The notes beneath the pieces are model-generated. The model was not told the DNA's origin. It did no database searches and was given only the letters and a program-made list of their open reading frames with translations. Position numbers and translations under genes: made by a program. Of a stretch of 27,865 bases of DNA, positions 1 through 8,372 are shown one piece after another (position 1 is the stretch's first letter; each line of letters opens with the position of its first letter). This stretch comes from CAYLZN01 sp964387935 (GTDB lineage: Bacteria; Acidobacteriota; Vicinamibacteria; Vicinamibacterales; JAFNAJ01): the NCBI GenBank assembly GCA_964387935.1, contig CAYLZN010000036.1:1-27865 (forward strand). The letters run 5' to 3'.

Positions 1-26
1 AAGATCTGTACGAAACCGGCGCGCGA

Positions 27-2708
27 ATGGTCGTCACGGCGTCGCCGCTGTGCGCCCAGACGCAGACGCCCCAGCAGTACTTCGGCTTCGCGCTCGGCAC
101 CGACGGCGAGATGGCCCGGTACCCGAAGGTCGTCGAGTACCTCGAGCACCTCGCCGCCACCACGAAGCGCGTCAAGTTCGAGGACATCGGCAAGACGACG
201 ATGGGGAACCGGTTCGTGCTGGCGACGTTCAGCGCGCCGGAGAACCTGGCGCGGCTCGATCGCCTCGTCGAGATCAACCGCCGACTCGCGGATCCGCGCG
301 GGTTGACCGCCGCGGAGGCAACCAAGCTCTCCGCGGAGGGCAGACCGTTCTACTTGCTGTACGCAACGATTCACTCGACGGAGGTGGGCAACGGGCAGGC
401 GATCCCGATCATGGCGCACCGCCTCGCCACCGAGGACAGCCCCTTCATCCGCCAGATCCTCGACAACAGCGTGGTCCTCATCGTCCCGTCGCAGAATCCC
501 GACGGGCAGGTGCTGGTCATCGACCACTGGTACAGGACCAGGGGCACGAGCTTCAACCGCGTCTACCCGGACCTCTATCACAAGTACACCGGGCACGATA
601 ACAACCGCGACTGGTTCATGCTGACCCAGGTCGAGACGCGGCTCATGGCCGAGAAGGTGCAGAACCGGTTCAAGCCGGTGATCACGCACGACATGCATCA
701 GCAGGGCCCGACCGGCTCACGGATCTTCGTGCCGCCGTTCGACGATCCGTACGACCCGAACATCCATCCGATCCTTGCGGCAGGACAGGCCTCGGTCGGC
801 ATGGCGATGGCAGCGGCGTTGACCGCCGAGGGCAAGGAAGGCGTGGAGCAGGCCCGGCGCTACGACCTGTGGACACCGGCGCGGCAATACATGGTGTACC
901 ACGGTCAGCCGCGCATCCTGACGGAGATTGCCAGCGCCAGCCTCGCCGACCCGTTCGTCAATCCCGCCGGCCGTGACAAGCCGCTCGGACCCCAGGAGAG
1001 CAGCTGGAACTTCCTGCGCCCGTACCGGAGTGGCCAGTGGACGTTGGGCCAGATCGTCAGCTACTCGACGACGGTCGCCCTGGCGGGGATGTCCCATGTG
1101 GCGCGCCACCACACGATGTGGCTCGAGAACTTCTACCGCGTGCACAACGACTGGGTGAACTGGAAGGCCAAGCCGTACGCCTTCGTCGTCCCGACGGGCC
1201 AGCGCGACCCGATGGCGACGTGGGAGATGCTGGACATCCTGCGCACCGGCGAGGTGGAGCTGCACAGGGCGAGCGAGCCGTTCAGCGCGGGCGGGACCCA
1301 GTACCCGGCCGGCTCTGTCGTCGTCAAGGTCGCGCAGCCGTACGGCGCGTTCGCGAAGACGCTGCTGGAGAAGCAGGTGTATCCGGACCTGCGGCTCTTC
1401 CCGGGCGGGCCGCCGAAGCCTCCGTACGACGTGACCGGGCACACGCTCTGGATGCTGATGGGCGTGAAGGTCGATCAGGTGGAGGCGCCGTTCGAGGCGC
1501 CGCTCGAGCGCCTCACGACGCTGACCCCGGAGAAGGTGACGCTGCCGGCGCGGCCGAAGTGGGGATACCTGGTGCCGCCCGAGTCGAACGCCGGGTTCAA
1601 GATGCTGGCGAAGCTCCAGGCTGCGAAGGTCCCGGCCTATCGCGCGGCCGCGGGATTCGAATCCGGTGGCGCGAGGTTCGCGCCCGGGACGTGGCTGGTC
1701 CCGCCGACGGCCGAAGCCACCCGTGCGCTCGCGGAGGTGGCGCAGCAGACGGGTCTGCCGGTGTTCGGGGCGGACCGGGCGCCGGTCGTCGAGGCGTGGC
1801 GCGTCAAGCCCGACACGCGCATTGGTCTCCTCCGGGGGGCCAACAACATGCCCGGCGGCTGGATGCAGTGGCTGTTCGAGCAGTACGGCCTCAACCACAG
1901 GGTCGTCTCGTCCAGGGACTTCGCCGCCGACCTCGGCACGCAGTACGACGCCCTGGTCCTTCCGAGCGGCGTGTCCCGGGACACGATCGTGCGCGGCCTG
2001 GATCCGACGCGGTACGACAAGGAGTGGGAGTGGGCGTTCGGTGTCGGCGAGGAAGGCTGGAAGAAGCTGCGAGCGTTCGTCGAGGGCGGCGGCACGCTCG
2101 TCGCGATCGGGACCGCCGTGGAGACCGTACGGGAACTGCTCGACCTGCCGATCGAGAAGGCCCTGCCGGAGATCGATCGCCGGCGGCGCTTCATGGGGGG
2201 TGGGCCCGCGGAGCAGGGAGGGCAGGTGCCGGCGGGCGAGGTGGACCGCGTGCTGCGGCAGGCGTTCTCCAGCCCGGCCAACCTCCTGTCGACGCTGCGT
2301 GAGCGCGTCACGGACCCGGCGTCGATCTTCTATTGCCCCGGGTCGCTGCTGCAGAACGAGTTCGACATCAATCACCCAGTGGCCTACGGCATGCCGGAGG
2401 CCTGGCCGATCTTCTTCGAGACCGACCAGGCGTACCGGCTGCGACCCGGCTTTGGCAGCACGGCCGAGATCGTGGCGCGGTATCCCAGGCAGGGGCAGAT
2501 CTTGAAGAGCGGGTGGCTGCTCGGCGAGGACCTGCTGCGCGACCAGGCCAACGTGATGGCATTCCGCGTCGGGAAGGGTTCCGTGGTCGCGGCGGCGAGC
2601 CAGATCGACTTCAGGACGCAGCCGCGAGTGACGTTCAAGATCCTGTTCAACGGGCTGTTCCAGGGAGGATCGCAGAAAGTGAAACTCGGGCCCGGAGGCC
2701 TGACGTAA
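27..2708 (+). CDS. M14-family zinc carboxypeptidase with C-terminal GATase-like domain
   Basis: Exported zinc metallopeptidase, expected to hydrolyse peptides outside the cytoplasm. The M14 signature is complete: HxxE at H116/E119 (IHSTE), the conserved QNPDG segment, NNRDWF, third zinc ligand H224 in HDMHQQG, and a candidate catalytic Glu, E300 in ILTEIA. After roughly residue 520 a second part contains a flavodoxin/GATase1-like pattern (YDALVLPSG, then a GGGTLVAIG strand), as in related Acidobacteria and Bacteroidetes peptidases. The start is uncertain. The frame stays open to the left edge of the window (codons from base 3), and the visible N-terminus (MVVTASPLCAQ) looks like the end of a signal peptide without its hydrophobic core, so the true start may lie upstream. 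It is more divergent from the two M14 genes further downstream than they are from each other. Substrate unknown. Confidence 0.88.
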   Translation: MVVTASPLCAQTQTPQQYFGFALGTDGEMARYPKVVEYLEHLAATTKRVKFEDIGKTTMGNRFVLATFSAPENLARLDRLVEINRRLADPRGLTAAEATKLSAEGRPFYLLYATIHSTEVGNGQAIPIMAHRLATEDSPFIRQILDNSVVLIVPSQNPDGQVLVIDHWYRTRGTSFNRVYPDLYHKYTGHDNNRDWFMLTQVETRLMAEKVQNRFKPVITHDMHQQGPTGSRIFVPPFDDPYDPNIHPILAAGQASVGMAMAAALTAEGKEGVEQARRYDLWTPARQYMVYHGQPRILTEIASASLADPFVNPAGRDKPLGPQESSWNFLRPYRSGQWTLGQIVSYSTTVALAGMSHVARHHTMWLENFYRVHNDWVNWKAKPYAFVVPTGQRDPMATWEMLDILRTGEVELHRASEPFSAGGTQYPAGSVVVKVAQPYGAFAKTLLEKQVYPDLRLFPGGPPKPPYDVTGHTLWMLMGVKVDQVEAPFEAPLERLTTLTPEKVTLPARPKWGYLVPPESNAGFKMLAKLQAAKVPAYRAAAGFESGGARFAPGTWLVPPTAEATRALAEVAQQTGLPVFGADRAPVVEAWRVKPDTRIGLLRGANNMPGGWMQWLFEQYGLNHRVVSSRDFAADLGTQYDALVLPSGVSRDTIVRGLDPTRYDKEWEWAFGVGEEGWKKLRAFVEGGGTLVAIGTAVETVRELLDLPIEKALPEIDRRRRFMGGGPAEQGGQVPAGEVDRVLRQAFSSPANLLSTLRERVTDPASIFYCPGSLLQNEFDINHPVAYGMPEAWPIFFETDQAYRLRPGFGSTAEIVARYPRQGQILKSGWLLGEDLLRDQANVMAFRVGKGSVVAAASQIDFRTQPRVTFKILFNGLFQGGSQKVKLGPGGLT

Positions 2709-2720
2709 AAATTGCGAAAA

Positions 2721-2740
2721 TGGGGTCGGGAGTTATTTTC
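2721..2740 (+). repeat. REP-like half-site related to the inverted repeat at 12204-12277
   Basis: The 20 bases reading TGGGGTCGGG then AGTTATTTTC sit between the stop of the peptidase and the ATG of the aminotransferase. Nine of the first ten bases match one arm of the long inverted repeat at 12204-12277 (TGGGGTCAGG), and with a one-base gap both continue as TTA(C)TTTT. This looks like a single, unpaired copy of the same repeat type. It also supplies the only purine-rich stretch (CGGGAG) in front of the start codon at 2742, so it may have taken over the role of ribosome binding site. Confidence 0.5.
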
Positions 2741-2741
2741 C

Positions 2742-3920
2742 ATGGCCATTAGCCGCAGAACGTTCGTGCAGCGGTTCAGCACCGCCGGCGTCGCCACGCT
2801 CGGAGGTCTTACCATCGCCAGCCGCGGGGCCGAGGCCGCGACGGGCCTCCTGGCCCGCGGCCTTCCGCTCGACCAGCCCGCGGCGCCTCGGGCCGGATCG
2901 ATCATCCGCCTCGACAGCAACGAAAACCCGCTCGGCCCGTCCCCCGCCGTGCTCGACGCGATCAAGGCCGCCTTCGTGGATGCCGGCCGCTACCCGTTGC
3001 GCGCGGGCAACGCGATTGGCGAGGACCTCGCGAGGTTCCACCACGCCTCGCCAGAGAACATCGTCGTCGCGTGCGGCTCGGGCGAGATCCTGCGCATGTC
3101 GGTGGACGCGTTCACCTCGTCGTCGAAGGGGCTCGTCGCCGGCGCACCCACCTTCGAGAGCTGCGTCTGGCGTGCGAAACAGCTCGGCCGACCGCTGGTT
3201 GAGGTCCCCGTCCGGAAGGACACGCTCGGGCTCGATCTCGAGACCATGGCGGCGAAGGCCGGAGACGCAGGCCTCGTGTTCATTTGCAATCCAAACAATC
3301 CGACCGGCATCGTGCACAGCGCGGCCGAGGTGACCGACTGCATCGCCCGCATCAAGCGTGCCTCACGGGAGGCGGTGATCCTCGTCGATGAGGCGTATCA
3401 CGAATACGTCATGGACCCGTCGTACGCGACGGCGATCCCGACCGCGCTCCGGGATCCGCAGGTGATCGTGAGCCGCACCTTCTCGAAGGTCTACGGCATG
3501 GCGGGCGTGCGCCTGGGCTACGCCGTCGGCCATCCGGAGACGATCAGGAAGCTCGCGTCGTGGCGCATGCCGAACAGCGTGAGCATTCTCGCCCATCACG
3601 CCGGGCGGGCGGCCCTGGCGGCGCAGGATCTGATCCCGGCCGAACGCCGTCGCAACCGCGAGGTGCTCGACTTCACGGCGCGCGTGTTCGAGGATCTCGG
3701 CTACCGTGTGGTGCCCTCGCACGCGAACTTCGTGTTCGTGGATCTCCGGCGGGACTGCCAGGCGTTCCAGGCCGCGTGCCGCGAGCGCGGCGTGGCGGTC
3801 GGCCGGCAGTTCCCGCCGCTCGTCAACTACGCGCGCGTGTCGATCGGGACGATGGAGGAGATGAAGCGCGCGGGGGAGACGTTCAAACAGGCGCTGGCCG
3901 TCGGGTCGAGTGCGGTTTGA
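2742..3920 (+). CDS. Tat-exported HisC-like PLP-dependent aminotransferase
   Basis: Class I/II aminotransferase of the histidinol-phosphate aminotransferase group, 392 aa. The start at 2742 gives a twin-arginine signal (SRRTFVQRF at residues 4-12 followed by a hydrophobic stretch ending in AEA); an in-frame TTG at 2712 would put ten odd residues in front and is less likely. Typical elements follow: LDSNENPLGPSP near residue 60, CNPNNPTG, VDEAYHEY, and the PLP lysine K249 in TFSKVYGMAG, followed by RLGYAVG. Cytoplasmic HisC enzymes lack a signal peptide. The Tat signal implies folding with PLP in the cytoplasm and export, so the role is probably not histidine synthesis; no other his gene is nearby. 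The substrate cannot be told from sequence. A single repeat copy lies directly upstream and a heptamer array begins right after the stop codon. Confidence 0.85.
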   Translation: MAISRRTFVQRFSTAGVATLGGLTIASRGAEAATGLLARGLPLDQPAAPRAGSIIRLDSNENPLGPSPAVLDAIKAAFVDAGRYPLRAGNAIGEDLARFHHASPENIVVACGSGEILRMSVDAFTSSSKGLVAGAPTFESCVWRAKQLGRPLVEVPVRKDTLGLDLETMAAKAGDAGLVFICNPNNPTGIVHSAAEVTDCIARIKRASREAVILVDEAYHEYVMDPSYATAIPTALRDPQVIVSRTFSKVYGMAGVRLGYAVGHPETIRKLASWRMPNSVSILAHHAGRAALAAQDLIPAERRRNREVLDFTARVFEDLGYRVVPSHANFVFVDLRRDCQAFQAACRERGVAVGRQFPPLVNYARVSIGTMEEMKRAGETFKQALAVGSSAV

Positions 3921-4004
3921 GTGCCGGGTGCCTTGAGCCCTGCGCCTCGAGCCCTGCGCCCTGCGCCTCGAGCCCTGCGCCCTGTGCCCTGCGCCCTGAG
4001 CCCG
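3921..4004 (+). repeat. Heptamer array A (12 units, single orientation)
   Basis: Twelve consecutive 7-bp units in perfect register begin on the base after the TGA of the aminotransferase. They read GTGCCGG, GTGCCTT, GAGCCCT, GCGCCTC, GAGCCCT, GCGCCCT, GCGCCTC, GAGCCCT, GCGCCCT, GTGCCCT, GCGCCCT, GAGCCCG. The consensus is G-[A/C/T]-GCC-N-N, with the last two bases usually CT, TC or TT. The array ends in GAGCCCGCTT, the same end as array B. Unlike arrays B, C and D there is no opposed left half. The next gene starts 19 nt downstream. Confidence 0.9.
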
Positions 4005-4023
4005 CTTCCGTGAGGTGTCCGTG

Positions 4024-6678
4024 ATGTCGTCGAAGTCGATGGTGTGTGTGGCGGTCGCCGTGCTGGCGGTCCTCGCGGGCGTCCGCGCCGAGGCGGCCGA
4101 TATCCAGAGTCTCGCCCCGGGGACGAAGTACGACCCTCGCATCCCGACGCCGGCGTCGGTCATCGGCCACGACTTCGGCGAGGAGATCTCGTCGCCCGAC
4201 GAGATCACCGCCTACCTCCGCGCCCTCAATGCCGCCGCGCCCACGCGAACGACGCTCGTCGAGTACGCCCGTTCGTGGGAAGGCCGCCCGCTGCACGCGC
4301 TGATCATCGGCGCGCCCGAACGCCTGGGCCGGATGGCCGCACTCAAGGCGGATCTGCGGAAGCTGGGCGACCCGAGAGGTCTGACGCCAGCCGAGGTTGA
4401 CCGCCTCGTCAACGAGCTGCCCGCGGTGGTGGCACTGCTCCACGGCGTCCACGGCAACGAGATCTCGTCGGGAGGAGCCGCGATGGCGGAGGCGTATCAC
4501 CTGCTGGCCGCGCAGGGCGACGCCACGGTGGACACGATCCTGCGCGAAGCCGTCGTGATCATCGACCCGGCGCAGAACCCCGACGGCCGCGCGCGGTTCG
4601 TGTTCCAGAACCGGATGGGCCGGGCGGCCGCCCCCGACCCTGAACCGCTGTCCGCCGAGCGCGACGAGCCCTGGCCCGGCGGCCGCTCGAATCACTACCT
4701 GTTCGATCTCAACCGCGACTGGTTCGCGCAGACCCAGCCCGAGACGCGCGGCAAGGTCGCGCTCCTGCTCGACTGGATGCCGCACGTCGTGGTGGACCTG
4801 CACGAGATGGGCGGGGAGTCCACCTATTACTTCCCGCCGTCCGCCCCACCGGGCAATCCGTGGATGACCGGCACGCAGCGGCAGTGGCTCGAGGAGTTCG
4901 GCAAGGCGACGGCCGGGAAGTTCGACGCCCGTGGGTTCCCCTATTTCATCCGCGAGGTCTTCGATTCGTTCTATCCGGGATACGGGGTGTCGTGGCCGAT
5001 GGCGCAGGGCGCGATCGGCATGACGTTCGAGAAGGCCTCGGCCCGTGGCCTCGTCTACCGGCGCGCGGACGGCACGGCACTGACGTACCTCGACGGGATC
5101 CGCGAGCACTTCACCGCCGCCCTGTCGACCGCCGAAACGGCCGCGCGCAACCGGCTCCGCCTGCTGCGCGACTTCCGCGACTTCCGGATGAGCGGCGCGC
5201 GCATGAGCGAGCAGGGCCCGGTGCGGGAGTACCTGATCGGCCCCGGGCACGACCCGGCGCAGGCCGAGCGGCTCGCGCGGCTGCTCGTGATGAATGGCGT
5301 CGAGGTGCATCGCGCGACGGAGGCGGTCAAGGTCGGAGACCGGGCCTGGCCAGCAGGCACCTTCATCGTTCCGGTGGGACAGCCCGCAGCACGCCTGCTC
5401 CGCAACGTGCTCGACTCGCACACCGGCATGGACGAGGGCTTTCTGAAGCTGCAGGACCAGCGACGCCGCAACCGTCAGCCGGACCAGATCTACGACGTCA
5501 CCGCGTGGAGCCTGTCCGAACTGTGGGACCTCGACGTCGCGACCACCGCCGTGCCGACGGCGGCGAAGACGACGAGGTTTCCGCCGCAGCCGGAGACGCC
5601 TGGGGGTCCGTCGCCGTTGCCCGCGTCCACCGTGGGCTACCTGCTGCCGTGGAACGCCTCAACGGCCGCCGTCGTCGCCGAGGCGCTCGCGGGCGGCCTG
5701 CGCGTGCGCGTCGTCGGAGGCGGTTTCACGCTCGGCGGGCGCAAGTTCCCGATCGGGACCGCCCTCGTGCGGCACTCGGACAACCCCGGTGACCTGACGG
5801 CGCGCCTCGGCTCGCTCGTGACGAAACACGGGGCGACGGCGGTGCCCATCGATAGCGCCTTCGTGGAAGACGGCGTGTCGCTCGGCAGCGGGCAGGTGCG
5901 CGCACTGAGAGCGCCACGAGTGCTGCTCGCCTGGGATGTCCCGACGTCGAGCCTCTCCGCCGGCTGGGCCCGCTACGTCCTGGAGCGGCGCTACGGCATC
6001 GTGCCCACGGCGGTGCGGGTCGGCTCCTTCGCCCGGACCGACCTGTCGCGGTTCGACGTCATCGTGCTGCCCTCCGGCACGTACTCGCCGCAGCTCACCG
6101 GCGACGGTCTGCGCCGACTGAAGGACTGGATCACCGCCGGTGGCACGCTCGTCACGCTCGCAGAAGCCTCGCGGTGGGCGACGCGCGACGGCATCGGCCT
6201 GCTCGACACGAAGACGGAGTTCCGTGACGGCAGCCCCGAGAGCGAGGCGCCTCCGAAACCGAAGAACGAGGCGTCGAAGGGGCCCTTCGACTACGACAAG
6301 GCCATTACGCCCGCCGCGGAGCGACCGGAGCTCGTCCCGGGCGCCATCCTGCGCGTGACGCTCGATCCCGAGCACCTGCTCGCCGCGGGCACCGACGGCG
6401 AAGTGCAGGCGATGGTCGAGAGCCAGCGGGTGTTTGCGCCGATCACGCTCGACAAGGGCCGCAACGTCGGCACCTACGCGAAGAAGGACCGGCTGCTCGC
6501 GTCGGGGATTCTCTGGCCCGAGTCGCGAGACCAGCTTCCGCAGAAGGCGTATCTCGTCGAGCAGCCGATGGGGCGTGGCCGCGTGATCGCGTTCGCCGAG
6601 GATCCGAACGCCCGGGCCTTCGCCGAATCGACCCAGCTCCTGTTCGCCAACGCGGTGCTCTTCGGCGCGGCCCGCTGA
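4024..6678 (+). CDS. M14-family zinc carboxypeptidase with C-terminal GATase-like domain (paralogue of the gene at 17596)
   Basis: Exported 884-aa zinc peptidase. I chose ATG 4024 because GAGG at 4012-4015 sits 8 nt upstream and the following residues form a signal peptide (MSSKSM, hydrophobic core, ending near RAEA); GTG codons at 4015 and 4021 are in frame. M14 motifs: H143-G-N-E146, QNPDGRARF, FDLNRDWF, third ligand H260 in VVDLHEMGG, and a probable catalytic glutamate E336 in GMTFEKAS. The C-terminal third has the GATase1-like pattern LSRFDVIVLPSG followed by a GGTLVTLAE strand, then a charged low-complexity insert around residues 740-760. The closest relative in the window is the gene at 17596, with near-identical motif spacing (143/260/336 against 145/262/338). 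It ends 7 nt before truA, so it may be co-transcribed with the housekeeping block. Confidence 0.9.
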   Translation: MSSKSMVCVAVAVLAVLAGVRAEAADIQSLAPGTKYDPRIPTPASVIGHDFGEEISSPDEITAYLRALNAAAPTRTTLVEYARSWEGRPLHALIIGAPERLGRMAALKADLRKLGDPRGLTPAEVDRLVNELPAVVALLHGVHGNEISSGGAAMAEAYHLLAAQGDATVDTILREAVVIIDPAQNPDGRARFVFQNRMGRAAAPDPEPLSAERDEPWPGGRSNHYLFDLNRDWFAQTQPETRGKVALLLDWMPHVVVDLHEMGGESTYYFPPSAPPGNPWMTGTQRQWLEEFGKATAGKFDARGFPYFIREVFDSFYPGYGVSWPMAQGAIGMTFEKASARGLVYRRADGTALTYLDGIREHFTAALSTAETAARNRLRLLRDFRDFRMSGARMSEQGPVREYLIGPGHDPAQAERLARLLVMNGVEVHRATEAVKVGDRAWPAGTFIVPVGQPAARLLRNVLDSHTGMDEGFLKLQDQRRRNRQPDQIYDVTAWSLSELWDLDVATTAVPTAAKTTRFPPQPETPGGPSPLPASTVGYLLPWNASTAAVVAEALAGGLRVRVVGGGFTLGGRKFPIGTALVRHSDNPGDLTARLGSLVTKHGATAVPIDSAFVEDGVSLGSGQVRALRAPRVLLAWDVPTSSLSAGWARYVLERRYGIVPTAVRVGSFARTDLSRFDVIVLPSGTYSPQLTGDGLRRLKDWITAGGTLVTLAEASRWATRDGIGLLDTKTEFRDGSPESEAPPKPKNEASKGPFDYDKAITPAAERPELVPGAILRVTLDPEHLLAAGTDGEVQAMVESQRVFAPITLDKGRNVGTYAKKDRLLASGILWPESRDQLPQKAYLVEQPMGRGRVIAFAEDPNARAFAESTQLLFANAVLFGAAR

Positions 6679-6685
6679 GGCCCGC

Positions 6686-7489
6686 GTGGCCCGCACGCTG
6701 AAGATCACGCTCGCCTACGACGGCTCGCGCTTCGTGGGCTGGCAGCGACAGGCGCGCGGCCTCTCGATCCAGGGGCTCCTCGAGGAGGCCCTCGCCCCGC
6801 TCCATGAGGGTGACCCCGTCCGGGTCGCCGGCGCGGGTCGCACCGACGCCGGCGTGCACGCGCTCGGCCAGGTCGCCTCGTGCCGGTTGCACTCCACGCT
6901 GGCGGGCCCGCAGCTCGTGCGGGCGCTCAACGCGCGGCTGCCTGAGGACGTGCGCGTCCGCGCCGTCGAGGAGGTCCCGCCGGAGTTCCACGCGCGCTTT
7001 TCCGCCCGGCGCAAGACCTACGCGTATCACCTGCTCGACGCACCCGTCGCCGATCCGCTCGCGCGAGCCTGGATGTGGCACGTCACACAGGGGCTCGACG
7101 TCGCCGCGATGCGCGCGGCGCTCGCGACGCTCGAGGGCACTCACGACTTCAAGGCCTTCCAGGCAGCGGGCAGCCGGGTGGCGGAGACCGTGCGCACGCT
7201 CGAGTCGGCGACGCTGACGATCGGCCCCTGGCCTGGCCTGCCCCTGGCAGTCGCCCCTGGAGCCGGCCGCCCCGACGGCGATCGTGCGGCCACCGTGCTC
7301 CAGTTCGCCTTCACTGCCGACGGGTTCCTGCGGCACATGGTCCGCACCCTTGTCGGGACGGTGGTCGAAGTCGGGCTTGGGCGTCGGCCTTGCGAGGATA
7401 TCCCCCGGATTCTGCAGGCGCGGGATCGGCGACGGGCTGGGCCGACCGCGCCCGCGCACGGGCTGGTCCTGCTGGGCGTCGAGTACTAG
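6686..7489 (+). CDS. truA: tRNA pseudouridine(38-40) synthase TruA
   Basis: Converts uridines 38-40 in the tRNA anticodon arm to pseudouridine, in the cytoplasm. The 267-aa length is normal for the family. Visible signatures are the N-terminal ITLAYDGSRFVGWQRQ and the catalytic loop GAGRTDAGVHALGQV with nucleophile D54; later HDFKAFQAAG and a C-terminal FLRHMVRTLVGTVVEVG complete the family pattern. The start is GTG 6686, 7 nt after the preceding stop, and no strong Shine-Dalgarno is evident, consistent with translational coupling. The downstream neighbour is uppS. Confidence 0.96.
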   Translation: MARTLKITLAYDGSRFVGWQRQARGLSIQGLLEEALAPLHEGDPVRVAGAGRTDAGVHALGQVASCRLHSTLAGPQLVRALNARLPEDVRVRAVEEVPPEFHARFSARRKTYAYHLLDAPVADPLARAWMWHVTQGLDVAAMRAALATLEGTHDFKAFQAAGSRVAETVRTLESATLTIGPWPGLPLAVAPGAGRPDGDRAATVLQFAFTADGFLRHMVRTLVGTVVEVGLGRRPCEDIPRILQARDRRRAGPTAPAHGLVLLGVEY

Positions 7490-7510
7490 GGCGCCAGGGC
7501 TGGCGTGCGG

Positions 7511-7516
7511 TAAAAT
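7511..7516 (+). promoter_or_regulatory. Candidate -10 box (TAAAAT) for the uppS operon
   Basis: TAAAAT lies in an otherwise GC-rich 52-nt gap between truA and uppS and ends 25 nt before the uppS ATG. No convincing -35 hexamer is visible at the usual distance. Because this is the main gap in the block, a promoter for uppS-cdsA-dxr here is plausible. Confidence 0.4.
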
Positions 7517-7541
7517 CAGGGGTTCGATCTCCGGGGCACAC

Positions 7542-8327
7542 ATGGGACTTCCTGAACTGCTCGCCTGGCTGCCTGCCGGTTCTCCGGATGCCACCCTTGC
7601 CCGCCAGCTCAATTTCGATCAGTTGCCGCAGCACGTGGCCATCATCATGGACGGCAACGGCCGCTGGGCGTCCCGCCGCCACCTGCCGCGGGTGGAAGGG
7701 CATCGCGCCGGGATCCAGGCCGTGCGCGACACGATCGAGGCCTCCGCGCGCCTCGGCATTCGCGTGCTCACGCTGTATGCCTTCTCGGTGGAGAACTGGA
7801 AGCGTCCGCCGACGGAGGTCGATACGCTGATGCTGCTGCTCAAGCGGTACGTCCGCTCGGAGCTGAACACGCTGGCGTCGAACAACATCCGGTTCCATGT
7901 GGTGGGCCGCGAGGGCGACCTCGCCCCGGACATCCAGCAGGAGTTGCAGGCCGCCGAGCAGCGCACGGCCGGCAACGCCGGCATGACGTTCAACATCGCG
8001 CTCAATTACGGGGGGCGAGCGGAGATCGTGGACGCCGTCCGCCGCGCCCTGCACGCCGGGCTGGCCCCGGAGCATCTCGACGAGGACACCTTCGCGGGTC
8101 TGCTCTACACCGCCGGTCAGCCGGACCCCGACCTGTTGATCAGGACCAGCGGCGAGATGCGCGTCAGCAACTTCCTCTTGTGGCAGATTGCGTATGCGGA
8201 GATCTGGGTCACTGACACGCTGTGGCCGGATTTCCGCGCCCGGCACCTGCTGCAGGCGATCCTCGATTACCAGAAACGGGACCGTCGCTACGGCGGCATC
8301 GGCCAGCCGGCCCTCGCAGGGCGCTGA
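7542..8327 (+). CDS. uppS: Isoprenyl transferase (undecaprenyl diphosphate synthase)
   Basis: Cis-prenyltransferase that adds isopentenyl units to farnesyl diphosphate to build the C55 carrier used in peptidoglycan and O-antigen synthesis. The 261-aa product shows the hallmark HVAIIMDGNGRWA with the Mg-binding/catalytic D37, then VEGHRAG, LTLYAFSVENWKRP, and the C-terminal PDPDLLIRTSGEMRVSNFLLWQ and TDTLWPDF segments. The frame is open far upstream inside truA, but ATG 7542 gives the normal short N-terminal extension before the catalytic motif. The gene heads the order uppS-cdsA-dxr-rseP, which is conserved in very many bacteria. Confidence 0.97.
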   Translation: MGLPELLAWLPAGSPDATLARQLNFDQLPQHVAIIMDGNGRWASRRHLPRVEGHRAGIQAVRDTIEASARLGIRVLTLYAFSVENWKRPPTEVDTLMLLLKRYVRSELNTLASNNIRFHVVGREGDLAPDIQQELQAAEQRTAGNAGMTFNIALNYGGRAEIVDAVRRALHAGLAPEHLDEDTFAGLLYTAGQPDPDLLIRTSGEMRVSNFLLWQIAYAEIWVTDTLWPDFRARHLLQAILDYQKRDRRYGGIGQPALAGR

Positions 8328-8372
8328 ACCGAGGCGAGTTCGACCAGCCCAGCGCCACCTGCCGAGCGCCCC

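Noticed and set aside
717..2375. Long minus-strand open frame opposite the first M14 gene
   Set aside because: Arg/Leu/His-rich translation with no motif; it is the antisense shadow of a gene with strong M14 motifs in high-GC DNA.
2712..2741. TTG start ten codons upstream for the aminotransferase
   Set aside because: It would place repeat-derived residues in front of a well-formed Tat signal; the ATG at 2742 fits better.
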